Assembly: GCF_033568475.1 (NCBI RefSeq)
Contig: NC_133121.1
Coordinates: 1,178,001-1,242,000, forward strand
Source of the DNA: Henckelia pumila
Lineage: Eukaryota > Streptophyta > Magnoliopsida > Lamiales > Gesneriaceae
DNA length: 64,000 nucleotides
Reading direction: 5' to 3'
Part shown: piece by piece, positions 48,918-60,609 of the stretch
Numbering within the stretch: position 1 is the first letter of the stretch
How the letters are laid out: the number at the start of each line of letters is the position of its first letter
The notes under the pieces: model-generated
What the model was told of the DNA's origin: nothing
What the model saw: the letters and a program-made list of their open reading frames with translations, nothing else
Database searches by the model: none
Position numbers and translations under genes: made by a program

Positions 48918-49059
48918 GCATATTTGGTTTCAAAAACTCTCTTAAATAATTTTAAAAAGTTGAAAAAATTATTTTAAAGTTCGACTCATACCCTAAAAAT
49001 CATAGGTACGACTCTGGTCCACCAGTTCGGACACCCAAAAAAGTGAGAATTGTTGAATT

Positions 49060-49165
49060 AACTTTTTTAATGACATGAAAATTCATAGATGTTATATTTT
49101 TTACACGCACTTAATTAATTCATAGACTAATGCAATATCCTGCAAACTATACTAGTCAGATCAAC
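49060..49165 (-). mobile_element. degenerate SINE 3' fragment
   Basis: TTTTTTAATGACATGAAAA and ACTAATGCAATATCCTGCAAA resemble the same positions of the SINE at 39661-39925 (TTTTTTGTGACATGAGAA and ACTAACACAATAGCCTGCAAA). Only the tail-side part is present. Confidence 0.55.
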
Positions 49166-49466
49166 CGTACAGAAATGATGATAATGACATGGTAATAAAA
49201 ATATACATATGTGATGATGAAAAATGAGATGCTAAATCGAAAGATGATGATAACATAATTATTTTTAAAATTTATTTATTGTAAAAATTGATATAAATGT
49301 GAGAACGATAAAGATATTGAATTCAATTTTTCGAACCAAAATACATGCAATGTAATACAGTGGGAAAATTCATAATAAAACTAGCACAAATCTGATTTAT
49401 AGTATGTAAATATTTGAAGTTCATTGTAGATGTACGTAAATGAGACATGAAAGGTTGGACATTCGC

Positions 49467-49789
49467 TAGAGGTGTCAAAATGAGTAACATTCCTCCGGGG
49501 TTGGCCTATCCCATCATATAAAATAAGTGGATTGGATAGACAATTTTTCAATCCATCAAATGACGGAACGGTCCGTCCCGGCCCCGATCCCGTTTAACAA
49601 TGGGTTGTTGCGGGTTGTGAGTCGGTTCGTCTCAATCCGTTAAATTACACGTAAATCCGTCAAGTTGACAGTATCGTCACCTAAAATATGTGAGTTGATT
49701 GGTGTTTTCCAACCCGCTCCGGCCCACATAATGGTAGGTTATAGTTATTGTGAGTCAACACGTCCCGCTAGTTTGTTTTGACACATCTA
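49467..49789. mobile_element. hAT-like MITE (323 bp)
   Basis: The ends TAGAGGTGTCAAAA and TTTTGACACATCTA form a terminal inverted repeat. The flanks ACATTCGC and ACATTCAG share 6 of 8 bases. The inside contains GGGTTG/CAACCCG-type inverted words. It is similar in style to the element at 62840. Confidence 0.7.
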
Positions 49790-52700
49790 ACATTCAGCTG
49801 AGAATGGACATTTAATTTAGTCCCTCTCTTCAATTAATGGCTCGAAGAATAAGATACCCAATATTTATAGTTATGTTTTTTAATTAATCTTTATTCATTT
49901 TTTATAGATATATTAATATTAATCAATCTGTAATAAATTATAACTATATATGCCTAGAGGCTAGAGCCCTAGACCGAGAGGTTATATCATGTTTGTATTT
50001 AATTATATTTTGAATAAATGAAACTTTGAAATTTACCCATGAATTTAATAAATCGAACATATTTTATTTTTATGTTATAGAAACCCAAACACATTTACCC
50101 CATTTAGTATGAAGTTTTGTGCCTAATATTTAAAAACACATAGTCTAGAATAATATTAATTTTACTAGATCATATATATATATATATATATATTTTACAC
50201 AAAGTGTGATAAAACACAAAAAAAATCAAGATTCTAGAATACTATTGATTTTAGATTAAATAATTTTGTTTTTGTTTTTGTTTTTTTTCGACGCAAAGAG
50301 TAATAATGCAATCGGTCCTACCGTCTCCTACGTTACTATGCCAAGCTTACCACGACATGTTCAAGGTTTTCCATTTTATATATATCAACGTGAATATAGT
50401 TATGAAGGAAAATCTTGCCGAGACATAAATGCCATTTATTGTGTAAAGAAATTTTTTTTAAAACGATGGAAAGCAACCGTCCACCATTTTTAAGAGGAAA
50501 CTATATTAGTTTTATTATTTATTGTAGAAAAAAACTATAGTCTGATCGATTAATTTTTTGATATAAATCTCATATTTTATTCGACTTATGGAAAAAAATA
50601 TTATTTTTCATTTTATATATCGATCAGATCAATTCATTTAAAAAAAACATATAATTGTTATTATTATTATTTTCAGAAGATTCTCCTTGAAATGATCCGA
50701 GTACTAAGCTAAGATATTAGACAACTTAGTTTTGAATTTGGACCCATTAGGCAGGTGGAGTTAGTTGACAGTTGAGAAACCAACAACAATTTGCACATTC
50801 TAGGCTGGAATTAATGTTTTGAGATTGGACTTTGGAGTCCAATAGGATGTATTAAATATAATTAATTATCATTATTACTTATTTTTTAATTACTTTTTTG
50901 TAGGGGTGGGTGGGGTAATTATTTGCGAGCCTTGGTCCAATTTTCCTTCTTTTTTCCAATGTCGATTTCGTATATATACACCAATGCCAAAAAAATCGTC
51001 ATTTGCCTAGTTTGCCTTGGTGGGTTTCAACGTAACTCTCCTATGCACGCAAACAAAGCAGTGAATTTAGCAAGAATATCGTGTAATTACGTAACACACG
51101 TTAGCAACTCATACTCTTTTTGTCAGCGAATTCAAGAACGTTACTCTTTCAAACCATGATATTAAAATCCAAAAAGTAATTCAATAAAACATTGTACTAA
51201 GTGATGTGATTAGGATTTAGGAATCTGGAGTTATATACCTGTGTACATGGACATGGAATATGTAATCAATGTTGTTTGTGATAACCAAAAAAAAATATCA
51301 TAATGATATGATAAATTTATAGGATTCATGATTCATGAATAGCATTTTAAAAGTGCTATGAATTTACTCATTCAAACATGTAACACAAAATACATTGAAG
51401 TGGTAATAGTTTACTGTGAGTTATGTATGAGTGTGAGCGATAACAATAACTTAAATTGTAGTCGATGAAACTATGTCGAAGCAAGATCATAATTAAGCAA
51501 TGTTGATCCATGATTAGAAATAAAGTTGATCCGTGATTATAAATAAACCATGCATACATAAACAAGGGATATAATCATGACAAAAGAGTTATACGTCACT
51601 GTGAATGATAGAAAAAAATATTATGTCTCAATTCGATAAATTAGTAGCTAAAAAAACCAAGAAGAAGAATTATAATAAATCATTATTTGCAAGCATCCTT
51701 AATGTTTTTCAATGTTTCGACATTAGCTATAAAATTCTCTGTATATTTTATGTTAACAAACATTGATATATTGTTTTATGGTGAGTATTTATCCAAAAAA
51801 ATAATTTAGGCGTATATGAAATATTCATCATGTATTAGACTATTTTTTAAGTGTATTGGGCTGAGGAGTTTACAGAAAATGAATTTCATGCATCACTTAT
51901 GAGCCAATGACCATGAGCTCTCAAGGGGATGGGATTTCGTGATTTTATCGCATTCAATCAAATTTTACGGCCAAAACAAGCTTAGAGGGTTCTTGTCCAT
52001 CCAGATTCCTTAGCGGCCAGGATCTATTAAGCAAAATATTTTCCATATTAATTGCAACTATCTGGAAGCCCAAAGTGGACATAAGTATAACCCATCCTAT
52101 GTATGACGTAATTTGTCACGATGTCGTGTTCTGTTGAAAAAAAAAAACTTTGTTTGAGAGTTTCTTCTGGTTCAAATATAATTATATTCAAATACTCTAA
52201 TTGGTTACTATGTCCAAAATTTTTCAAGCCCATCATGGTTCCTGATTCATCTCGAGCTCAACTCAAGCTGGTTAGTGATTTGTTGAAATAATATGGAAAC
52301 TGGAATTGGTCCATGGTGGAGATCACTACACTTTGGGAGGTGGATAGAGCATAAATTAAGTGGATTCCAGTGGGTCTTGACTCAGGAAATGATACATTAA
52401 TGGTTTGTCACTATATGGTCCGAAAGGTGAATATAATGTAAAATCTGGATATTTTTTGGCATGAGAAAGTGATGAATAAAATAGAAATGGAAATCAATGT
52501 GGCTTTAATCTTGTTCTTAGAAAACTACGTACGGAGTATGAAAACTCATAGTAAAATCAAAATCCATTGTTGGTGGACACTCTTGATCAATGCATTATCA
52601 GTACGGGTTAACTTAAATTAAAGCTCGTTGAATTAAATTTGATACTTCATGTTCGAGGTATAGTTAAAATCCAGATATATCTCATATGTATTTTTGTTAT

Positions 52701-53461
52701 TGGTAATCACGCTGTGGTTTTACGATTTTTCTAAACAAATTCAAACCGAATTATCATATGCGGTCCATTAGTACTTTAAAAATATATAATCGTGATTTTA
52801 CATAATTTACAGTTGGTTTGCATTTTTTTAAATGCAAAATATGATAAAATACATTCAAATTGCTTCACAAAATAACAATATATTGCATCTCAAATATAAA
52901 AACTAAATTTAAATAAAACAATAATCAAGATTCAAAACTAAGTTAATAATTGAATCGAGCACAACAAAATACTCAACAAAAATAACAATTACACTAGATT
53001 GTCATTTTTTAAACTTTCAAACTTCAAACAAAATATTTATAGTCTGATTATTAAAATAATTTGACATGATATGAAGTTATTATGGATAAATAATATTATA
53101 TTTAGTTTGATAAATTACATTTGAGACTAAAATTATAATTAAGAATAAATTACGATTTTACCATTTAACTATCATAATAATCTTATATTTAGTATAATAT
53201 AATAAAAAAAATAAGGGTACAATAAATTTTTTTTCCTTCTATCACAATTATAGATTTGTAACCCTTGTAAAATTTAAGAGTTAATACTGTTAATCATCTC
53301 TAAATCCTAATAATAACGGGCCTAAGGATTTATAATGATTTTCAAATTTAAACTAAATATAGGATTAGTCTTTATTAATTATATCATCCCTCCCTAAATT
53401 ATCAAGATAAGTAAACGTGAGCTAAACATGTGCTCCCATTTCCAACTCTATTCGAGGTATT

Positions 53462-55327
53462 TGTTGGAAAACTTGTGTTCACAGATCAATCACGATTGAT
53501 ACCCGGTGCAGCGGAAGTTAAAAATTTTTATCATGGAACAATTCCATGGTGTGGGTATCAACCATTCAACGATTAAATTATTGTGTGTGTAAAATTCAAA
53601 TAACAATTAATTAAATTTTACCTTCAATCTCGCAACGAGATTACTGGACACCAACAGATTTTATCTGCTCTTGTTGTCTCTCCCTGGAACCGATGAACTC
53701 CTTCAATCAGGTCCACGAACAGAGGTTTAATCCCTCTGATAGATTGCACTAGAAAATCTATCAGAAGTTTTTCTGCGAAGAGAATAAACGAATCTGATTC
53801 GTTATTCCTTACTGCGATTCAAAATCACAGACCGGAAAATCTCGGGCAGAGTATGGGGAGGGTTCGGCCGAAACAATCTTTGAGAGGAACTAGGGTTTTC
53901 GATTTTTGCTCTCAAAATTATGACCTATTGTGTGTAATTTCTGTACTGAAATAACTTATTTATAATGCAGGCCACTAACACCTTAGGGCCCATTAATCAT
54001 AAGCTGGGGCCTGACAAGCAAAGCCCGCTCGTTCAGAAATTAATATAAAATTCATCGTGACTCCGATTGATGAAACGATTTCACCAATGTGCACAGAAAC
54101 CATTTCTGCACGTTTTAAAGTCAAAATAAATTTTCCTGAATCCGAATTCAGTGGTTTCCAAAAATGTCCATCCCTATGTCATTTTAGGAAACCCTACTCC
54201 CTTACTCTTAATTAAGAAGTCCAACTCCTTAGTTCATTAAATTTAACTCTTTAAATTTAACTATCTCAACGGGGATTAAAACTTCATTACACTGTGTGAC
54301 CCTCAATGGTTCAGGGATACAGCTAGCCGTGGGCTCACAACTCCTTGTGACTCGGAACAACACTTTCCGACTTGCCCAACGAATCATGGTAAAGCGCCTA
54401 GCAACATCGCCCCATGATTCCCTAGGTATCACTGATAGTGCCTACAAGAACCAGTAGATTTTGGTTAGCGTACAGTACGGTCCCTTCATCCATATATCCC
54501 GATCGAATCAACAACCATTGGTATATCGAGAGTCGCTCAAGATTCGATAACTATGCAATGCATCTTGAAGATCAAATTAGTGACATCGCATGTGCTACTA
54601 AGAAACCATTTCTTAAATCACATCAAGTACTCTGGCCAGAGATTTGTCACACTAATATCTCCTCAGATCGCATAGGATATCCGCACTCGCAAGTATGTGG
54701 TGAATCCTTGACAACAATGCATTGACTCCTATATGTGTCGTAACTGTACCCAATCTCGACACCTGATGACCCCCATAGAGTCGGTAAACGAGTCAAAGCA
54801 CAGCACTAGCATATAGAGTCTCCATGATGTTTCAAGTCGTAAGGACTAATGGTGTACAACCAAAACCGCGGACTTTATCCACTCGATAAGTGATAACCAC
54901 TTGGAAAGTCCGGATAGGGTAGTTCGATTATTCATCCTATGAATATCCATTTGCATGCTTCGAACATCTCCATGTTCCCTACCAATGAAACGTGGTACTC
55001 CGCATCGCAAATGCTAGTCTCAAACTCGAGCGATCCTTATCCTTATTATCGGACGGCTCAATCGACTAGGAACGGTTTTTAGAATATACAGTGACTATAA
55101 GATGTATTTCATGATAGGCATCTCCATGTTCTACCACATCTTACATACACTATAGTATATTCAAGGTCTTTATCAAAACAACAATAGTATATCACAATAT
55201 AACAATATGAAGTAATATAAAGTCATTGCCATAAAAGTGTAAATAATATTAAACAAAAGATTGTTTATACAAAGAGTCATCAAAGCCCATAGCCACACAG
55301 TTGGCTCACTGGGCACCCACTCTTACA
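53462..55327 (-). repeat. 3' LTR of the copia element
   Basis: 1866 bp. On the plus strand it starts TGTTGGAAAAC and ends CTCTTACA. It is nearly identical to 60610-62475. Small ORFs inside (54229-54432, 54438-54725) recur in the other LTR and are not considered genes. Confidence 0.97.
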
Positions 55328-55338
55328 ATCTCCCACTT
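55328..55338 (-). other. polypurine tract of the copia element
   Basis: The minus strand reads AAGTGGGAGAT immediately before the 3' LTR, the expected plus-strand primer site. Confidence 0.8.
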
Positions 55339-55341
55339 GCC

Positions 55342-58158
55342 CTATAGCCAACTAGTCATACTACGTAGACCCATTGCTTCGCGATGTTTGTCAAACAATG
55401 GTCCTGGCAAGGGCTTAGTAAGCGGATCAGCGATATTGTCTGCAGAGGCCACTCGTTCGACAATGATGTCTCCTCTTTCCACAATCTCCCGGATTATGTG
55501 GTATTTCCTCAGTACGTGTTTGGATCTTTGATGAGACCTTGGTTCCTTTGCTTGAGCAACGGCACCCGTGTTGTCACAGTACACCGGGACTGGACCAACA
55601 AATTCAGGAATAACGCCCAACTCTTGGACGAACTTCCTCATCCAAACGGCCTCTTTAGCAGCAGCTGATGCTGCAATGTATTCAGCCTCAGTGGTGGAAT
55701 CCGCTGTGGTGTCCTGCTTGGAACTCTTCCAAGAGACAGCACCGCCATTGAGCATGAACACAAATCCAGAGGTTGACTTCGAGTCATCCACATCACTTTG
55801 GAAGCTAGAGTCGGTATAGCCTTCCAATTTGAGTTCTCGTCCTCCATAAACCATGAACATATTCTTAGTCCTTCGCAAGTACTTAAGAATGTCCTTCACG
55901 GCTTTCCAATGCATTTGACCAGGATTAGACTGATATCTGCTCGTGACACTCAGAGCAAATGCTACATCCGGTCTGGTAGATATCATCCCATACATGATAC
56001 TACCTATAGCTGACGCATATGGTACATGTGTCATATTCTCTATCTCTTCATCAGTCTTGGGACACATAGACTTGGATAGAGAAACTCCATGACACATGGG
56101 TAGATGTCCTCTTTTGGACCCATCCATTGAAAACCGTTTCAATATGGTATCGATGTAGGTTGATTGAGTGAGTCCTATCATTCTCTTAGACCTATCTCTA
56201 TAGATCTGTATCCCAAGAATGTAGGATGCCTCTCCCAAATCCTTCATCGAAAATCTACCTGATAACCATATCTTTGTTGACTGCAACATCCCTACATCAT
56301 TCCCAATGAGTAGGATGTCATCAACATAAAGTACTAAGAATGTCACCGCATCCTTAACTACTTTCTTGTACACGCAAGGTTCCTCCGGGTTCTTGATGAA
56401 ACCAAAATCTTTTATTGTTTCATCAAATTTCTGGTTCCAACTTCTTGATGCTTGTTTTAGACCATAAATTGATCTCTGAAGCTTGCATACCTTATGCTCG
56501 CTTCCCATGGATGTGTACCCCTCAGGCTGCTTCATATAGATTTCCTCCTTAATGTCTCCATTAAGAAAAGCAGTCTTCACATCCATTTGCCATATCTCAT
56601 AGTCATACCATGCAGCTATGGCAATTAGGATTCTTATGGACTTGAACATTGCAACTGGTGAAAAGGTTTCGTCATAGTCAACTCCTTGCCTTTGAGTATA
56701 ACCTTTAGCCACCAATCGCGCCTTGTAGGTCAATACCTTACCATCAGGCCCAAGCTTTCTTTTGTAGATCCATTTACACCCTATCGGAACAATTCCATCG
56801 GGAGGATCTACTAAAGACCAAACTTGGTTTGTATGCATCGAATCCAATTCTGACTGCATAGCTTCAAGCCATAAATTTGAATCCGCATCAGAAATTGCTT
56901 CCTTGAAGTTTCTTGGATCACATCCAATGTCGGGTTCATCTTGATCCCCTTCAAGAAGAAGACCATATCGAACTGGAGGTCTAGAAGTCCTTTCGGATCT
57001 TCTAGGTGCAGGCGTGTCCAGCAATGGTTCCTGAGGTGTAGGATCGTTATTTTGTATTTTGGGTTCTTCTCGAACTTCTTCGAGTTCCATCATCTCGCCT
57101 TTCTTATCCAATAAGAACTCCTTCTCCAAGAAGGTGGCATTCCTAGAAACAAACACCTTTGTTTCATCAGGATAATAGAAATAATATCCGATTGAATTCT
57201 TCGGATACCCTACAAAATAACATAAGCTGGATCGACTATCCAACTTATCTCCCACTGTCCGCTTCACGTAAGCAGGACATCCCCAAATCCTCAAGTACGA
57301 ATACTTAGGAGCTTTGCCATTCCATAACTCGTATGGTGTTTTGTCCACTGCTTTAGTGTGGACGTTGTTCAACAACAATACCGCCGTTTCAAGCGCATAG
57401 CCCCAAAACGAAGGTGGAAGCTCAGTGAAGCTCATCATAGATCGAACCATGTCCAACAAAGTTCGATTACGACGCTCCGATACACCATTAAGCTGTGGTG
57501 TCATAGGAGGAGTCCACTGAGAGAGAATCTCATTCTCTTTCAGATAGTCCAAAAACTCGGTACTCAAGTATTCTCCACCTCGATCCGATCGAAGTGCTTT
57601 AATACTTTTACCTAGCTTGTTTTCTACTTCAGCCCTGAATTCTTTGAACTTTTCAAATGCTTCAGACTTATATTTCATTAAATATAAATACCCATACCTT
57701 GAATAATCATCAGTAAAGGTAATGAAGTAGGTGTGGCCATGTTGAGTCCCTACTCTAAATGGACCACAAACATCTGTATGGATCAAATCCAACAGATTCT
57801 GACTACGCTCAGGTTTCCCCTTAAAAGGAGATTTAGTCATTTTTCCTTTTAGACAAGATTCACAAGTAGGTAGAGAGTTAATATCCGACATATCAAACAT
57901 GCCCTCTCCCACTAGCTTGTTCATCCTTCTTGAGAAAATATGACCTAGCCTAGCGTGCCATAGGTTTGCCGGGTTTTGACTATCGTTTTTCCTTTTGTTT
58001 GTTGTAGCCGGTTTATCAACATAATTCATTGGAACGTCTTTTAGTTTTAAGTTGTATAGATCGTTTTCAAATTGTCCATTTCCAATTAAACATTCATTCT
58101 TGTAAATATTGCAAATCTCATTCACAAAATTGCAAGAATAACCATCTCTATCTAGCAT
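55342..58158 (-). CDS. copia integrase-reverse transcriptase-RNase H polyprotein
   Basis: 938 codons open without a stop. Domains in order: gag-pre-integrase (LWHARLGH at 66-73, CESC at 99-102), integrase core with D129 (HTDVCGP), D192 (RSDRGGEY) and E228 (PQLNGVSERR) in the D-D-35-E spacing, reverse transcriptase (D526 in QMDVKTAF, YVDD at 611-614) and RNase H (YTDSSF near 787, TTEAEYIAAS). The frame opens in the middle of the normal polyprotein: two frame changes between about 58160 and 58250 separate it from the protease. The enzyme domains look intact, unlike the upstream parts. Confidence 0.93.
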   Translation of the reverse strand: MLDRDGYSCNFVNEICNIYKNECLIGNGQFENDLYNLKLKDVPMNYVDKPATTNKRKNDSQNPANLWHARLGHIFSRRMNKLVGEGMFDMSDINSLPTCESCLKGKMTKSPFKGKPERSQNLLDLIHTDVCGPFRVGTQHGHTYFITFTDDYSRYGYLYLMKYKSEAFEKFKEFRAEVENKLGKSIKALRSDRGGEYLSTEFLDYLKENEILSQWTPPMTPQLNGVSERRNRTLLDMVRSMMSFTELPPSFWGYALETAVLLLNNVHTKAVDKTPYELWNGKAPKYSYLRIWGCPAYVKRTVGDKLDSRSSLCYFVGYPKNSIGYYFYYPDETKVFVSRNATFLEKEFLLDKKGEMMELEEVREEPKIQNNDPTPQEPLLDTPAPRRSERTSRPPVRYGLLLEGDQDEPDIGCDPRNFKEAISDADSNLWLEAMQSELDSMHTNQVWSLVDPPDGIVPIGCKWIYKRKLGPDGKVLTYKARLVAKGYTQRQGVDYDETFSPVAMFKSIRILIAIAAWYDYEIWQMDVKTAFLNGDIKEEIYMKQPEGYTSMGSEHKVCKLQRSIYGLKQASRSWNQKFDETIKDFGFIKNPEEPCVYKKVVKDAVTFLVLYVDDILLIGNDVGMLQSTKIWLSGRFSMKDLGEASYILGIQIYRDRSKRMIGLTQSTYIDTILKRFSMDGSKRGHLPMCHGVSLSKSMCPKTDEEIENMTHVPYASAIGSIMYGMISTRPDVAFALSVTSRYQSNPGQMHWKAVKDILKYLRRTKNMFMVYGGRELKLEGYTDSSFQSDVDDSKSTSGFVFMLNGGAVSWKSSKQDTTADSTTEAEYIAASAAAKEAVWMRKFVQELGVIPEFVGPVPVYCDNTGAVAQAKEPRSHQRSKHVLRKYHIIREIVERGDIIVERVASADNIADPLTKPLPGPLFDKHREAMGLRSMTSWL

Positions 58159-58159
58159 A

Positions 58160-58640
58160 GAAACAGAAATAATGTTTTAATTAAATCTGGAACAAATAAA
58201 ACATCTATCAAAAGTAACTTAAAACCGTTCTGCAAAAATAAATATTTCCCATAGCTATGGATTTAACTCTGGAACCATTCCCGAGCCTTGACTGGGTCTC
58301 ACCCATCCTTATCCTATTACTTCTTGTTATCATTTGCAACTCATTGCAAATATGAGATCTACATCTGGTATCCAATACCCAAGAAGTAGTATTAAGAAAA
58401 ACATTTATTTCAATGTAAAACATACCCTTTGCAGTTCGCAACTGCTTGGGGTATTCCTTGCAGTTACGTTTCCAATTACCGGGTTTCTTGCAGTGATGGC
58501 AAACTTGTTTAGACTTGTCCAATTTTGCATGTAACATTTGGCCTTGAGATCATGGTCCAACCATTTCTCTAATTCGGCCAACCTTTCGGCAGTTACATCA
58601 GCCGGGGCTGTTTTCGGAGAAGCCTTTTCTAACACTTAAA
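58160..58640 (-). pseudogene. copia gag C-terminus and protease remnant
   Basis: The minus strand carries the last part of gag (TAERLAELEKWLDHDLKAKC), a zinc knuckle whose histidine is replaced by asparagine (CHHCKKPGNWKRNC), and the protease region where the usual DTG reads DTR (WVLDTRCRSHIC). A frame change lies just after the gag tail, and others near 58240 and 58170. Everything N-terminal to the gag tail is missing. Confidence 0.85.
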
Positions 58641-59879
58641 AAATCTTTTTCCGAACTTAGGACAATCTTAACTTATGGAATCATTCTGTATTGTTTGCGT
58701 CAATAAGTTTGTTTTGTTGGAGAACAGAAACATGTGGATTACTGAGATAAAACAGACAATTATCGATGATTGTTTAAATAATTTACTAAGACATAAAATT
58801 GGCGAATTTTATTTTATGAATCTCACTCCCACTATTTTAACGATTTCACCACCCTCTAGTGAAAACGGGAAACTTTTTCCTTAGTGAGAACATGGAGTCC
58901 AATTGACAAACTTATGGTCCCGAATAATATCAGCCAACCATAATTCTCAAAAGGTAGAGCCCAATTGCTTCCTAAGCAACCCCCATGTATTTACCTCATG
59001 TCCAATAAGGGCCCAATAATATGACGCCGTTTAAAGTGACATGTCAAGATGACCCATCAATATTAAGTTGTGATGGACGGTCGCCATGTGGATCCCCCAA
59101 TAATATGAGCCGATCCCATGGGAGTTCCACCCAACTTACAACATTTGTCGATCCAATGTACAGCTTTCCGATGGACGGGCCCCCCCAATAATATGAGCCG
59201 GACCGTATCCGCGGGTAGCATCACATACATTGACCGTTGATGGAAGGTGGGAACATTTAAACAAATTTAAATTTCCTTTATTTATCTTGATATAAATTTT
59301 AAATCATATTTAAAATGAGGGATTTTTAATTATAAAAATATTTGTCTATTTAATTTATTGCATGCTTGCCGGATTCACGCAATTATGTCTAAACATGCAT
59401 ACAATCATAATATCAAATATTATATAGGATGATCGATTCCATTTCTAATTGACCCGTGGTTGCCAATCACGGGTCTTAGTCCAATCCTAGGTGATATGCA
59501 GTATGCAATGCAATCCTATTACATGTGCTTCCAATTTACATTTCTCCAGTCTTTATTGTCTGCTGGGCCCACCGTCTTCAAATCTTGATCTCCCACTAAA
59601 TCTAATGTATTTACAATAAATAACAATGACAAGTAGGGGATACATTTTTAGGGGTGGGAACGGGCTATAAACCAAGCCCACTTTTATTACATATGACATT
59701 CATATCGGGCCATAAACCAGGCCCATTAATAAAACCAACAACAATAAAAACAAAATGTAAATTCCTAACATACACCTACAAAATTGGTCATGGCAATCGA
59801 TCATCCTTATCCAATAACATTTAATTCAAAATTAATTTATTGGATAACATGCAGTGGCAATTCAAATTTAAACAAGATA

Positions 59880-60000
59880 AAATCATATTTTATATATAAA
59901 ATCTCATTTCACATATAAAATCATATTTTATCTCTATATCAAATAAAATCATATTTTATCTATAAAATCCAATTTTACAAATAAAATCATATTTTACTCA
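59880..60000. repeat. short AT-rich direct repeats
   Basis: AAATCATATTTTA recurs four times in 120 bases with varied spacers (TATATA, TCTCTATA, TCTATAAAATCC). Confidence 0.8.
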
Positions 60001-60235
60001 ATATATCATAAGATCATATCTTATCATCAATTGTACCAAAATAATTGATTTCAAAATTCAATTTACGGATAAAACGTTAAAATTTTCCAAAAATTCAAAT
60101 TTATCCAAAATCAATTTTAAAATTTACGGACTCGAACAATTCGATCCGAAATCTCGTGAACCAATCAAAAATAATTTTTGACCGGACCAAAAATAAAATT
60201 TTAACATATTAAAATTAATTTTTAATAAAAATATA

Positions 60236-60490
60236 ATTTTTCCCGCGGGCCGCCCGGGACACTCCCGGGCCGGCCCGCACCCGGGGCGCGGGCCGGGGGC
60301 AGCCCGGCTGCCCCCTTAGGGCAGCAACAATTGCTGCCCTGGCGGCGCCGTGCGCCGCCTTGGGCGGCGACGGTCGCCGTCCTGGGCGGCGCCGTGCGCC
60401 CCCTTTGGGCGGCGCCGTGCGCCGCCCGGGGCAGCAACAATTGCTGCCCCACCGGGCAGCGATCCAATCGCTGCCCGGGTTTTGCCCCGG
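60236..60490. repeat. GC-rich hairpin array in the copia leader
   Basis: A roughly 250-bp very GC-rich island in AT-rich surroundings. Four perfect hairpins with three-base loops: 60295-60315 (9-bp arms, loop CCG), 60318-60340 (10-bp, loop CAA), 60428-60450 (10-bp, loop CAA) and 60452-60478 (12-bp, loop CCA), all with a GGCAGC/GCTGCC core. Between them GGCGGCGCCGTGCGCC repeats three times (60341, 60385, 60409). Confidence 0.92.
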
Positions 60491-60595
60491 AAAAAAAAAT
60501 TTTTTTTATTTAAAAATATTTATTTTGTTTTCCAAAAACCGAGATTCAAAAATTTTGTACAATCGATTAATTTAATCGTTTGATCTGAGCAACCT

Positions 60596-60608
60596 GGCTC
60601 TGATACCA
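60596..60608 (-). other. primer-binding site of the copia element
   Basis: The minus strand reads TGGTATCAGAGCC two bases from the 5' LTR end, complementary to initiator tRNA-Met. Confidence 0.93.
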
Positions 60609-60609
60609 C

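Larger units (their letters stand above)
47258..53461. other. 6.2 kb gene-free AT-rich DNA
   Basis: No ORF with a recognisable domain on either strand. Contains the RUS6 promoter side, a MITE-like element at 48398-48917, a SINE fragment near 49060-49165, a hAT-like MITE at 49467-49789 and an AT microsatellite near 50166-50191. Confidence 0.65.
58641..60595 (-). other. copia leader without gag
   Basis: About 2 kb between the primer-binding site and the gag remnant, with no gag ORF on the minus strand. It contains repeated CCCAATAATATGAGCCG cassettes (59012, 59095, 59185), AAATCATATTTTAT repeats at 59880-60000 and a GC-rich hairpin block at 60236-60490. Confidence 0.75.

Noticed and set aside
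54229-54725. Two ORFs (67 and 95 codons) in the copia LTR, repeated at 61377-61873
   Set aside because: They recur only because the LTR is duplicated; no domain, and on opposite strands to each other.
60222-60467. ORFs on both strands in the GC-rich copia leader block
   Set aside because: The high GC content removes stop codons; the predicted proteins are Ala/Gly/Pro/Arg low complexity on both strands.
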